From positions 1 to 64,000 of the forward strand of contig MU859113.1 in NCBI GenBank assembly GCA_033297205.1: 64,000 nucleotides of DNA, given 5' to 3'. The translations under genes were made by a program, and so were the position numbers. This DNA is from Pseudoneurospora amorphoporcata. Its lineage: Eukaryota > Ascomycota > Sordariomycetes > Sordariales > Sordariaceae. Below the pieces are notes generated by a model. That model worked only from the letters and a program-made list of their open reading frames with translations. It had not been told where the DNA came from and made no database searches. Within the stretch, counting starts at the first letter, position 1. Each line of letters starts with the position of its first letter. This document shows, in pieces, positions 10,875 through 21,336 of this stretch.

Positions 10875-13800
10875 ATGGCATCACCATACGACACTCTCCT
10901 CTCTTACGCACAAGCCACGAGCCAGCTTCGGTCGAAGACGGCATCCGGGCTCGACTGCTCCCAGCAACAACAAATTCTCGACTCTTTCAAGTCTTCCTAC
11001 ACCAGCCTGTCAGCCTTCATCCAGCCTACCTCCAAGCCGGCTCTCAGTACGCCGGGCCTAAGCACAGTCCTCACCCATTGCTCCCTCCGGGACTTTGTCC
11101 ACAACTTCTCTCTCCCTACCAAGGCTCTAGACGTGCAACAAAGGGGCAGGCTTACCAAGCCCATTGTTTCTATCGCTCTCCCCAACGGCCCTGTCCTCGC
11201 TGCAGTCTGTTTGGCCGTAGCAAACACATGCACTGCTTCACCAGTTAACTGCGATAAAGCCGTTGGACCAGAACAGTTCCGCGCTGATGTACGGCAGGCG
11301 GGTGCTTCAGTCATCTTGACTACCGCAAAGGATGCCGAGCGGTTGGGACTCACGGGTCCTTCATCGTGGACTGCTCTTGAAGGGCTAACGGTGTTGCTGG
11401 TTGAGAGTGACGACGTTGGAAGTGGTCAGTCTACGCAGATTTCCATCAGAGACTTGACCGGACGGCTAGTCACGCCCCAAGCAGCAGGCTGCTCCCAACC
11501 ATCACCGAACGGGACGGACGATGTAGCTATCATCCTGTTCACCAGTGGTACTTCCGGTACCAAAAAACTTGTTCCCATTACGATCCAGAATATCGTTGCT
11601 GGTGTAGCCTTTGTTATTGATTCGTGGGGATTGACACCGGATGATGTCTGTCTTAACATGATGCCCTTGTTCCACATCGGTGGCTTGGTGCGGAACATCT
11701 TTTCGCCCATCTTCTCTGGCGGGTCAGTTATCTGCTGTTCGGCCTTTGATCCGACCCTATTCTGGGATGTCGTGCAGGACCACGGGGCAACGTGGTACTA
11801 TGCTTCACCGTCAATGCATCAGATGATTCTGGACCAGGCGGAGGACCGCCCCGAAGCGCTTGCTAAGAGCAGAGTCCGATTGGTGTGTAATGCCGCTGGT
11901 GGACTGCTTCCTGCGTTGGCAGTTAAGCTAAAAGAAACTTTTAATGGCGCCATCGTGCTGCCGAGTTATGGAATGACTGAGTGAGTGCCTCGTTTTTCTG
12001 TCCATGGATGATCTTTTTTCTGACCCCAAATCAGATGCATGCCCATTTCAACCCCGCCAACAGACTACAAACTCGACAAACCCGGAACTTCAGGTATCGC
12101 TGTCGGTCCCGAACTTGCCATCCTCGACTGGAACAACATTCATCAGCCATCTGAGACTGTTGGTCGTATCTGTGTACGCGGCGAGCCCGTCTTTCCTGGC
12201 TATCTCACTGCAGAGGGTCAGTTCGACAACAGCACCTTCACCCCGGATGGATGGTTCGATACCGGTGACCTTGGCCGCCTCTCTTTGGACGGCTACCTCT
12301 TTATCACTGGTCGTAGCAAGGAAGTCATCAACCGCGGTGGCGAGATCATCTCACCCTTTGAGGTCGAAAACGCCATCATTGCTGCCGCGCAGGATCCCGA
12401 GTCGCCCATCTTCAACCGGGTCTCGCAAGCCCTTGCTTTCTCCGTCCGCCACGATGTCCTCCAAGAGGTTGTCGGTGCCGTGCTCGTTACGCCTCCTGGT
12501 GCTCAGCGTGTTGATACCAGGCAACTGCATCAAGCCCTGAAGAAGTCGTTGCAGCAGGCGAAGTGGCCCAGCGTGATTGTCTACATGGATGATGTGCCCA
12601 AGAGCAACAACAAGGTGCTGCGCATCAAGTTGGCGGACCGCTTGGATATCCCAGAGGTGACGGATAATTCTCGCTACTGTGACGTTCACTACGAAGCCAC
12701 CTGCCCGCCTCTCAACACTCCTCTCTCGGTTAGCATCTGCTCAACCGTTTGCAACATCGATGAAACAACCATCTATCGCAGCATAGCCGCTCTCTTGCCG
12801 TTGGGCATTGTGCACCGCGTCCATCAGAACCCTCAATCCGGCGGGTTCGAAGTCTACCTCGCGCCGAAAGATGAGAGCCCCGAGGTCAGCGAGTTCAACA
12901 AGGTCGTTGACTTGCTCAAGTCGAAGCTACCCTCTCTGGTACCTGGATATCTTGTCCCACACCGCTTCCACATCCTTCACTCGCCTTTCCCGGCGGAACT
13001 GGGCATCACGCCTACTCGTGAAGCTCTTGAGTCCCTCCTTTACGAGCAAAACAACCGCCCGGGGACTGGTGACTCGTCAGCCACGAGCAATACGGCTTCA
13101 CGTGTAACCCGCATTATGGCCACCATTCTCGGCCTCTCCGCCCACGAAATCACTGCTGATGCCGACTTCTTTGACCTAGGTGGTGACTCCCTCCGGGCCG
13201 GCAAGCTGCTGTCTGCGCTCCGCTCCGAGTTTGGCCTTTCGCTGCCTATCGATCTCGTCTTCCGCGGCGGTTCCGTCGACGCCCTCTCGGCGTTCATCGA
13301 TGAGAAGCTTGCTTCCCAGCCTAGCTCGGCCAATACCTCCGATAGCGACACCCTGTTTGACTCTGACTCGGAGCAGCAGACAAGATGCGAAGGGCCACCG
13401 GAGCCAAAGAAGACACACAGCTCCACGAACCCATTCCTGATGTTGTTCCAGCTCGTCCCCTTGGCGATCCTGTATCCCGTTAGGCGCGGTGCGCATTGGA
13501 CTGTCTTCTTGCTGACATTGGCGTACATGGAGCGGTGGCCTACCAGCGGATGGCCTTTTGGTCGGTTGGTCAACATTGTGACGACACTGATGTTTGCGCG
13601 GCTTGTCATGTCGGTTGCGCTGCCCATATTTGGCATCCTGGCCAAGTGGTTGATCATGGGTCGGTACAAGGAGGGAGTGTATCCAATGTGGGGTTTGTAC
13701 CATACAAGGTGGTGGTTGACACAGAAGGTGATTGCTTTGACTGGACCGGGCATTTTCAAGTACGTTCGTGCCAAGACCCTTCCCCTTTTTTTTCCATGTA

Positions 13801-16097
13801 AACAAAGACCTGTACGGAAGATCCCGAAAAGCCTCGCTAACGACATACCTTCCAACAGGCATCACAACTATACTATTGTCTGGTACTACCGTCTTCTTGG
13901 AGCCAAAATCGGCAGTGGCGTCGAGCTAAACGAATGCCAACTTGGTGAATACGATCTCCTAACCATAGGCCCCAACGCCTTCCTCGACAAGTGCATCGTC
14001 CGCCCCTTCGGCGCCGAACACAACACCTATATGTACCTAGGCAAGATCTCCATTGGCGCCAACGCCTCCGTCGGTCTTGCCGCCAACGTTGCTCCCGGCA
14101 CCCAGGTCCCCGACGGCGCTTGCATCGGTCCCAATTCCTGCAGCTGGGAGTTGAACGATGCTTCGGAGGCTAACCGCGATCTATCCGTCCACCGCGCTCC
14201 AAAGCCGCACTGGGCCTTGACTTTGTTCCTGACTATGCCGCTCTACGGTCTCGTCAGCCTGGTTGCCGGTGGCCCCTGGCTGCTTGGTATGGTTGGCTTA
14301 GTTGAGAGCAGACCCGCCAAGGACCCCAATGCTGCCGTCCCCGTTGCTGCGCTGCCGAGCATCATCATGTGGTGGGCCGGCGACAACCGAATCGCTTATC
14401 ACTACCTGGCCAACAGCCTCGGAGTGATCTTCGGTCCGTTTTTCGAGTTCGCTGCTGTGATGATCATCAAGACGCTGTTGGATCTGATCTATGGCAAGCT
14501 CAAGCCGAGCAGTGCCGAGGGTCGTGGACAAATTGAACGCTGGAGATTGGATCTGATGAGAACGATATACCCGAACAAGTCGTTGCAGAAGTTGACTGGC
14601 TTGTTTGGTCAACATTATGAGATGACTTCAGTCGTTCTTCGTCTGCTTGGAGCAAAGGTTGGCAAGCGTGTGTATTGGCCTGGTACTGGACCTGGTATCA
14701 CGGATTACCATTTGCTTGACGTTGGCGATGATGTCGTCTTTGGATCTCGCTCGTACCTCGTCACCTCCGATGGCCTTGGTTCCGAGCCCATCAAGATTGG
14801 TGACCGTGCCATGATTGCTGATCGTGTGGTCTGTCTCCCTGGTGTGACTGTCGGCGATGACACGGTGCTCGGATCGGGTGCACTTACCCGCCGAAACAAG
14901 GAATACGTCGCCAACGGAGTGTACGTCGGTTCCAAGGGCGGTGATTCCCTCTGTCTCTCAACCGGAGCTGCTCCCAAGGGTGGTGACAAGAGCAGAGTCT
15001 CCCGACGCAACGGTCGTGCCGCGCAACATCCTGCCCTGACGCAGAAGAAGTCTTCCATCGAAAGCGTTCGCTACCTCCAAGGCACCAACGACCCCGAAAA
15101 GGGCCGGAGCACCCCTAGCATCACGATCACCCGCCCCGTCTCAGACGTCCCCGGGGACTTCAACCACTCCGGTTCCGACACCGAAGCCGAAGGCCCTGCC
15201 AGCGACCCCGTCATTATGAGCACCCCCTTCGGCCGCGCCTTCTACCTCGGTCTCGCGCCTTACCACGTCTACTCCCCCCTAACTATCACCGGCTACTCCA
15301 TCTTCAACCGCCTCTTTACGGCAGTCTACTGGGGCGCCCCCTCTATCTCCACTATCCAAATCATCAACCTCTTCATAACCAGTTACCCTCTCCACCCAGT
15401 CTCGCACGCCATCCTCACGCAAACCATGGCTCTCTTCGGCTTTTTCGCCGCCATCTTCGCCGTCTTCAACACCTTCCTCGCCCTTCTTTCTCTGATGATC
15501 ACCATCTCCGCGAAATGGATCCTCCTCGGCCGCCGCCAACCAGGCACCCACTCGTGGGATCTCTCCCCCTACTGCCAGCGCTGGCAACTCCTCCTATCAA
15601 TCGAACAACTCCGTCGCTCTTCCTTCGGAGGACAGGGCGTCCTGGGGATGTTGACATGCACAGCTTACACAGTCACTTACTTCCGCTGTCTAGGCGCCAA
15701 GATTGGTAAAAACTGTGCTTTGTTCGCCAATGGCCGACCTTCGCTCATTTTCACCGAGCCTGATCTCTTGGTGCTGGGAGACAGGGTGACGGTTGACGAC
15801 GCGAGTCTGGTGGCGCATATCAATACGCGCGGCAAGTTCGATTTGAATTTCTTGAGTGTCGGCGATGGAGCGGTGTTGAGGACGGGAAGCAGACTGTTGA
15901 GTGGCGCGGAGATGATGAGGGATGCGTGTTTGCTGGAGCATACGCTTGTTATGGGCGGAGAGACGGTTAAAGAGGGGGTGACGGTGCAGGGGTGGCCGGG
16001 GGAGGAGTTTAGGAGGGTTGGGAGACGGTGTGTGGTTGATGGGATTGGGATCGATATGACGGGAAGAGGAGGGGGAAAGAAGATGGTTGTTGAATAG
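10875..16097 (+). CDS. Adenylation-carrier protein with three membrane/hexapeptide modules (poly-lysine synthetase-like architecture)
   Basis: Exons 10875-11980, 12035-13759 and 13859-16097 give 1689 residues. The introns have CTGAC and CTAAC branch points. The adenylation domain (about 1-570) shows TSGTSGTKK near 223, PSYGMTECMP at the first junction, GWFDTGDLG, and GRSKEVINRGGE. Its MPLFHIGG resembles acyl-CoA/oxalyl-CoA ligases more than amino-acid-activating domains. A carrier domain follows, with phosphopantetheine serine near 754 (FFDLGGDSLRAG). Then come three repeats of a hydrophobic membrane pair plus a left-handed-helix hexapeptide domain: about 955-1050, 1204-1297 and 1554-1668, each opening with LGAKIG or LGAKVG. 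This adenylation, carrier, six-membrane-segment, three-tandem-domain order is that of bacterial epsilon-poly-lysine synthetase and its fungal homologue in Epichloe. The product here is unknown. The 99-bp second intron has no stop codon in frame. Confidence 0.85.
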
Positions 16098-16432
16098 ATG
16101 ATGGGGATGATGTGGTGGATGGAAGGACTGGGCTGGAACCGGGCTTCTTCAGGCGTTTGGACTGCATTCAACGAGCATATAATAGAATAGAAACGGGTAA
16201 TGTAATTAGATGTTGAGAAAAAAAAAAACGCTGTCAGAGCACTTTTAACATCAGTCGGCACCAAGTATCTTGTGGATGATTTGCGAAGAGAGCTAGTTGG
16301 ATATTGGACTTTTTCATCATTCACTTCGCGTGCACCCTCCCTTCGATTCTTCGTGCCCCAGTCCCCTTATGAAGGTTTACATGTTTACCTCTAACCTTCT
16401 AACATAGATGGGTGAACGGTATTCCATTCCCG
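16098..16432. other. Convergent 3' intergenic region
   Basis: This gap of about 330 bp separates the stop codons of the synthetase-like gene and the short-chain dehydrogenase, which face each other. A run of A near 16220 may belong to a 3' end signal. I see nothing else. Confidence 0.4.
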
Positions 16433-17703
16433 TCAACCTCGTCTCTCCCGTAAGTCTACGAATGGCTCTTTGACACAACCTAGGGAGCCACCACACCAAG
16501 ACCGCTTGAGCTGCTTGCGTTTTGGTTCATACGATATAGGAGCCATGCCTGAGGAACTCCTCACTCTATCCAAAATCTCCCTCACACCCGCAAACTCGAA
16601 CTCGGACAAAGTCTCCTCCCACAATCGCTTCGATATCTTCCTTCCTTCCTCAGTGTAGATCATGGGTGCCAAGCTGTATCACGTCCAGTCAGTCAATTAT
16701 CTTTTCTAATTTGAAGCCGAAATCGAACTCACGGAACAAGCTCCTGAAAGCTCATCATCTCCCCATGCGTCTCCTCGCCATGATTAACCGCCGCATCCGT
16801 AATCATCCTCGCGCCAACATCTGCCGTGTTAGCCACCACCTTATTCAGCGCCAGCTTCCCAATCGTATACAACAAAGTACCGGCGCGATCGCGGTTGAAC
16901 TCGGTCTCGAGAACCAGCGAAGGGGACGTGGCGTTGATGACTACCAGCGAAGGGTCGACCACTTGAGCGATTTCAGACAGGAAGAACTGCCCCAGTAGCT
17001 TGGACACGTACATGCGATCTACCATGTCGACTCTTGCATCTTTGTTGTCGTCCAAAGCAGCCAGAATTGAGGGTGGCGTTGACTTGTTATTTCCCGCGGT
17101 GGCCTCGCTGAACTTGGTCCACCCCGATACCTCGGAGTTGACAATCGTCAGACGGCTCGGACCAGACTGCTTTTGGCGCTTGGACTGGATGACGGGTAAG
17201 AGAAGAATAGCCAGCAGCGCGGTAGAGAGGTAATTAACCTGGATCACCTCGTCATGCCCGGTGTGGCGGTTGAAGCAGCGTGTCGCGGGGCCGATGCCGG
17301 CGTTGAGGACGACCATGTCAAGAGTTGTGAGTTCCTTCTCGGCTCGTGCACAAAAGGCGAGGATGGAGTCGTAGATGGAAAGGTCTAGGGACCAAACCTC
17401 AATGGTAGTATCTTGAGGGAAATGGTCTCGACCTTTGCCCAGATTGGCGGCTGCGGCTGCGCCCTTGGCTTCGTTGCGAACGGCAAGAATTAACCTGCTG
17501 ATGCCGAGGTCAAGCAGCTGGCGCGCTGTCTCAAGACCGACACCGGTGTTGGAGCCGGTTACGATGGCTGTTTTGCCATCGAGGTTGACGCCGGTCACGG
17601 GCTTGGGTCTGCAGGTGATCTGTTGGTAAAGGAAGCGAGGCAGACTTGCTTGTTGCGAAGGAGTCACGTTGAACTTGGAGGGGTCTTTGGTGGTGGAAGT
17701 CAT
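16433..17703 (-). CDS. Short-chain dehydrogenase/reductase
   Basis: Exons 16733-17703 and 16433-16673, with an intron 16674-16732 (GTGAGT...ACAG), encode 403 residues. The Rossmann nucleotide motif TGSNTGVG is at 49-56, NAG at 134-136, the catalytic serine is probably S190 or S193 in NSEVSGW, and YVSK gives Y232/K235. It is an NAD(P)(H)-dependent oxidoreductase of the retinol-dehydrogenase-like branch common in fungi. The start at 17703 (MTSTTKDPSKF) is preferred. An in-frame ATG at 17859 would add 52 residues of basic, atypical leader. It lies tail to tail with the synthetase-like gene and might act in the same pathway. The substrate is unknown. Confidence 0.88.
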
Positions 17704-18699
17704 GTTGGAAACTTTGGGGATTGTGGATGAGACAATTTGAGATAAAACGGCAATGGTGTGTCGGGGTGTGATGGAAAGTCGGATGGGTTTCGTCATTACG
17801 CTTATCATTTTCCCTTTTTCCGGACTGCCCTGCTTGTTCTTCGACTCCTTTCCTTTCATTCTCCTATCCTCATCCTGGGATATAGTCTATATACCTTGGG
17901 CGTTTCGCGATATTCGACTAGTACTCTTCCAACTAATTGACTTTATGGATAGATTGGAAAATGAACCAACATCATATCTTGCTCCCCTGCTTGTTGTCGT
18001 CTGGTTTCGAAGCTACAGGATTCCCCAAAGTCAGGGCCCAGTTATGATTGGTCACTGACGTAGCAGGAGCACTGTACTAGGTCTACCCCGCATCGTTGGC
18101 CGTTATTTTGTCGACGCTCTCAGACTATGCGGACATTAAGTATTTGCCTGCTTCGCGTCAGGTGTTTTTTTTATTTTTCTTTTACCTAGTGTGTAGGCAT
18201 ATGAGCCTCAGATCCTATGGTCTATAAGGGACGAAACGGCGTACCTCCCTTATCACAATAAAGCCTCGAACCAGCACGACTATTTTCCTTTGCCGCTACC
18301 CTTTGGGCACCGTGTCTTTTTTTTTTTTTTTTTTTTTTTTTTAAGCGGTACATGACAACAAACCCGTTGATTCTATTTCTCGTCGTTGGAGAACGACATC
18401 GGGTTCGATGATTCGACCACGACTGAATTCCTCCATCACACCACCCCTAGAGAGAAGATACAGCCATCCTCGGTCTTCTTCATTAGTCGCCGATATTACC
18501 TGTCAGCTCATGCAAATTGCCTTGGGCAACCAGCAGGTTGAATCGACCTAGCCGATATGTATACGTATCACTCCTCAACTAAACAGCTGTGGATATCGAC
18601 TGGTAAAGTAGGTGCGAGGCGACGGGCCGTTCCGACTCCCGCGTGTCACAATATAAAGACCAGATAAGAATATTTTTAAAAACAGAAAGGAAAAACAAA
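17704..18699. other. AT-rich intergenic region with a long T run
   Basis: This contains the dehydrogenase promoter and then sequence of lower GC content marking the edge of the accessory island. A homopolymer of 26 T lies at 18317-18342. No gene is visible. Confidence 0.45.
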
Positions 18700-18800
18700 G
18701 GTTGTCGATCTGCGCGAAGCACGATTCGAACCGCTGCTTCTACCCATGCTACGCCGCCCACTTCCCTTAAGTGGGTGCTCACTACCAGTACGGCCACACC
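18700..18800 (-). repeat. tRNA-like (SINE-like) element, copy 1
   Basis: Read on the minus strand, this begins GTGTGGCCGTACTGGTAG. That includes a near-consensus pol III A box (TGGCCGTACTGG). About 50 bp on is a B box (GGTTCGAATCG, on the plus strand at 18722-18732), and a TTTTT run follows near 18695. Between them CCCACTT/AAGTGGG form a 7-bp stem-loop. No complete cloverleaf can be drawn: the acceptor and T stems do not pair. I read it as a tRNA-derived repeat, not a functional tRNA. An inverted copy lies at 19024-19330. Confidence 0.5.
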
Positions 18801-19023
18801 AGTAATACGGCCACTAGGAAAAAGGACCAAAATCGTAAAGACTCACAGCATATCCAATCAGCCAATTGAAGCAAAAAGAAAACTATAAGAATGATCAGGA
18901 AATTACACTGAATTTGGAGAGTTTTTCCTTATTTTCTTTTTTGCTATGTTGAAAAAAGTCGAGTTTTGGCCTATGTATTAAGCCTAAAACACCACCTCTA
19001 ACCCTAACTTAGCCGTTTTGCTA

Positions 19024-19330
19024 GTGTGGCCGTACTGGTAGTGTCAGATTAGAGGGTGGATATCTGGGTTTCTGGCTATACTCAATCTGGGTTAGCCGCC
19101 CAGCCCCCCAGATTACCGGATTCTAGGCACTGTCTGGGATATTCTAGTACCCCCCATACCTTCTGGGCCAGTCAATTACATACACTCTTCAATCAATCAA
19201 TTCTGCACGGTCACATCTGACAGGTAGTGAGCACCCACTTAAGGGAACTAGGGAAGTGGGTTGCGTGGCACGGGTAGGGAGGTAACGAGCCATACAGAGG
19301 TAGCGACCCATCTAACAACTACGTCACCAA
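19024..19330 (+). repeat. tRNA-like (SINE-like) element, copy 2, split by an LTR
   Basis: The opening 18 bases (19024-19041) are identical to copy 1 read on the opposite strand. After a 181-bp insertion the match resumes at 19223 with GTAGTGAGCACCCACTTAAG, and continues, more diverged, to about 19330. Copy 2 has an extra CTAGGGAA and has lost the clean B box. The two copies face each other about 220 bp apart. Confidence 0.55.
19042..19222. mobile_element. Solo-LTR-like insertion, 181 bp
   Basis: The segment begins TGTCAGAT and ends ATCTGACA, the TG...CA ends of an LTR. It is flanked by a perfect 5-bp direct repeat GGTAG (19037-19041 and 19223-19227). Copy 1 of the tRNA-like element on the other strand preserves the uninterrupted target (ACTGGTAGTGAGC), so the insertion boundaries are internally confirmed. 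No coding capacity is present. It is most simply a solo LTR from recombination between the two LTRs of a retrotransposon. Confidence 0.75.
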
Positions 19331-20369
19331 CCCCACGGTGATGTGGTGCCTGTAGCTCCCAAACACAGACCTCAAGTACCCCCTTTTCGTTATATCTTGG
19401 GCAACAACAAGACAAATTTTTGAACAGGTTCAACATTCACTGTATTTCCGTCTAGTCCAATGTTGAAAATCAAGCTTCTGCTTCCATTCCGATGTTTGCG
19501 TCCCCCAAAAGCTAACACCTTCTCATCCTTGACGACCTTGACACGGTGCGAAAAAGGGGTGCGAGGCTCAGCCTAGAGGATTGTGAAATCTTCGTATAGT
19601 ACCGTTGATGGGAAGGCAAAAAGAGGAAAAGAAGGGAAAAAGGAAGCAAGAGAAAAGAGAACAGTAAAACAACAACCTTGGCACCACCAACCAGCGTGAG
19701 ACAGCCGAGCTTCTCCGCATGCCCCAGTTGCCTTTTTGGTCATAGAGAACAATTGTGATTGGCTGAAATGTTTCCTTGACGGTAGAGTACAGTGGAGTGG
19801 GTCTGCCACACTGCTTCTTTTTTGCTCGCACAAAAGGGCCCGCCTGAAGGCAAGTTGTTCCAAACTTCAAGCCACGACGCCGTCTGATAACAAATATTTC
19901 ATGATAATTCAGATAACGATATCTTTGAATTCGATTTTCCGATCTTGCTTATAGTGCGAAATAACTCAAATGGGGCCTGAGATCTCAAGTACCAAAGTAC
20001 TGCGCGAAAGCAGTCCATTGCCCACCACTATTATGCGCTGCAAGCCCACTAGGCTAGTCCACTGTAACCAACAAGAACTGTTTTCAGCAGCGCACTCTCT
20101 CTACCTTTCCACTTTGACTCTCCTTTTTCTACCACAAAAGCATAAAAATTGACTATCAATTTGATTTTCCTAACCTAGACTTGATTGACTCTTTATATCA
20201 TGAGTACATACATTCCAAACAGGTGGTTGAGCTGGAAAACGAGGAGTGTCGGGATGGACTTGAGTTTTGGCTCTCTTCGGTTCGCGGGCCCCAAAATCAT
20301 TAGGCTTTTGCTTTGTTTTTCGTTCTGACTTTCTCTCTTTCTTTTCTTTTAACATCGACCTCAACAACC
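19331..20369. other. AT-rich intergenic region, no gene seen
   Basis: Only short, overlapping frames on both strands, with no domain signal. The composition is AT-richer than the flanking genes, as in relic transposon DNA. Confidence 0.4.
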
Positions 20370-20372
20370 TAA

Positions 20373-20783
20373 TGTTATGTTCGGAAGCCCAGTACACCAG
20401 TATCGTAGAGGTTGCATATACTGTTGATGGCCTACAGCAAAATCGCTGTACAGTAATGCAACAGTAATGCACCCCAATCTACCCTCATAACGGTCTCGTG
20501 TTCGTTGGTACTGTTGCGCTGGAAATCCTCTTATACTGGCATAAACATGGGGGTCTCGCGCAGTATGAAAGCGAGGAAAGCAGTAAGAACTCCAACGATT
20601 TCTGGCCTTCTGATTGGTCTGATGCAGGTCATTGGGGGAGTTGGGGGAAGTGCAGCGACTTGCAGATTTTTACTGGAAAACAGCCGAACGCAAAAAGCAG
20701 CGGCAGTATGGTGTTGCTTACTGTTCTTACTGCCATATAAAATTTCTTACTGTTACTGGCATACTGGGATTCCGAACATAACA
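20373..20783. mobile_element. PIF/Harbinger-like MITE, 411 bp
   Basis: Terminal inverted repeats begin TGTTATGTTCGGAA and match at 27 of 30 positions. The element is flanked by identical TAA trinucleotides (20370-20372 and 20784-20786), as expected of PIF/Harbinger 3-bp target duplications. It has no transposase frame. It ends about 550 bp upstream of the MFS transporter start. Confidence 0.75.
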
Positions 20784-20786
20784 TAA

Positions 20787-21336
20787 GCTTTCCTCTGTCT
20801 TCAATTTCCCGCCGAGCTTTTCAGACCTGGTTTTCAATGCCTTCTTTTCATGTTCTCCAAATTGCTTGACACGTATATCAGTGCCATGTTGTTGTCGCTC
20901 GTTACTACACAACACACAACAACTCGCACAGTAAACCCAAAAAGGGCTGTTTCGAAGTACCGGGACTGATAACGGAGATATTGTGCCGGTCTAGGACATC
21001 TCCGCTGATGATCTGCGACAGGCTTGGCTTGTGATTCGCTCCCCCGCATAGGAGATGCCAATCTGCTCGAGGGGCAGTCGATGCATTGTAACGTCATGTC
21101 TAACGACAGACACTTTGCCTCCGTCTTATCGGAGATACTCCGAGACAACGTGAGTGACGATAGGTAAATCGCTAGACTAACAGAGGAAGGTGAGAAGATG
21201 CTGCGATCGCCGCCACCCACGAACAAGTCATGCCGACGCCATAAGACGAGGGCAATAAAAGAAGGACACTCCCCCATCATTTCACAAACAAATGTCCGCA
21301 CCTTCTTCCACAGCTGTTATCAGACAGTAAAGTACC
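20787..21336. other. Upstream region of the MFS transporter
   Basis: Promoter and leader region between the MITE and the transporter ATG. No gene and no clear TATA box are visible. Confidence 0.4.

Noticed and set aside
18700..18800. Functional tRNA gene on the minus strand
   Set aside because: A- and B-box-like sequences are present, but the acceptor and T stems do not pair, so it was kept only as a tRNA-like repeat.
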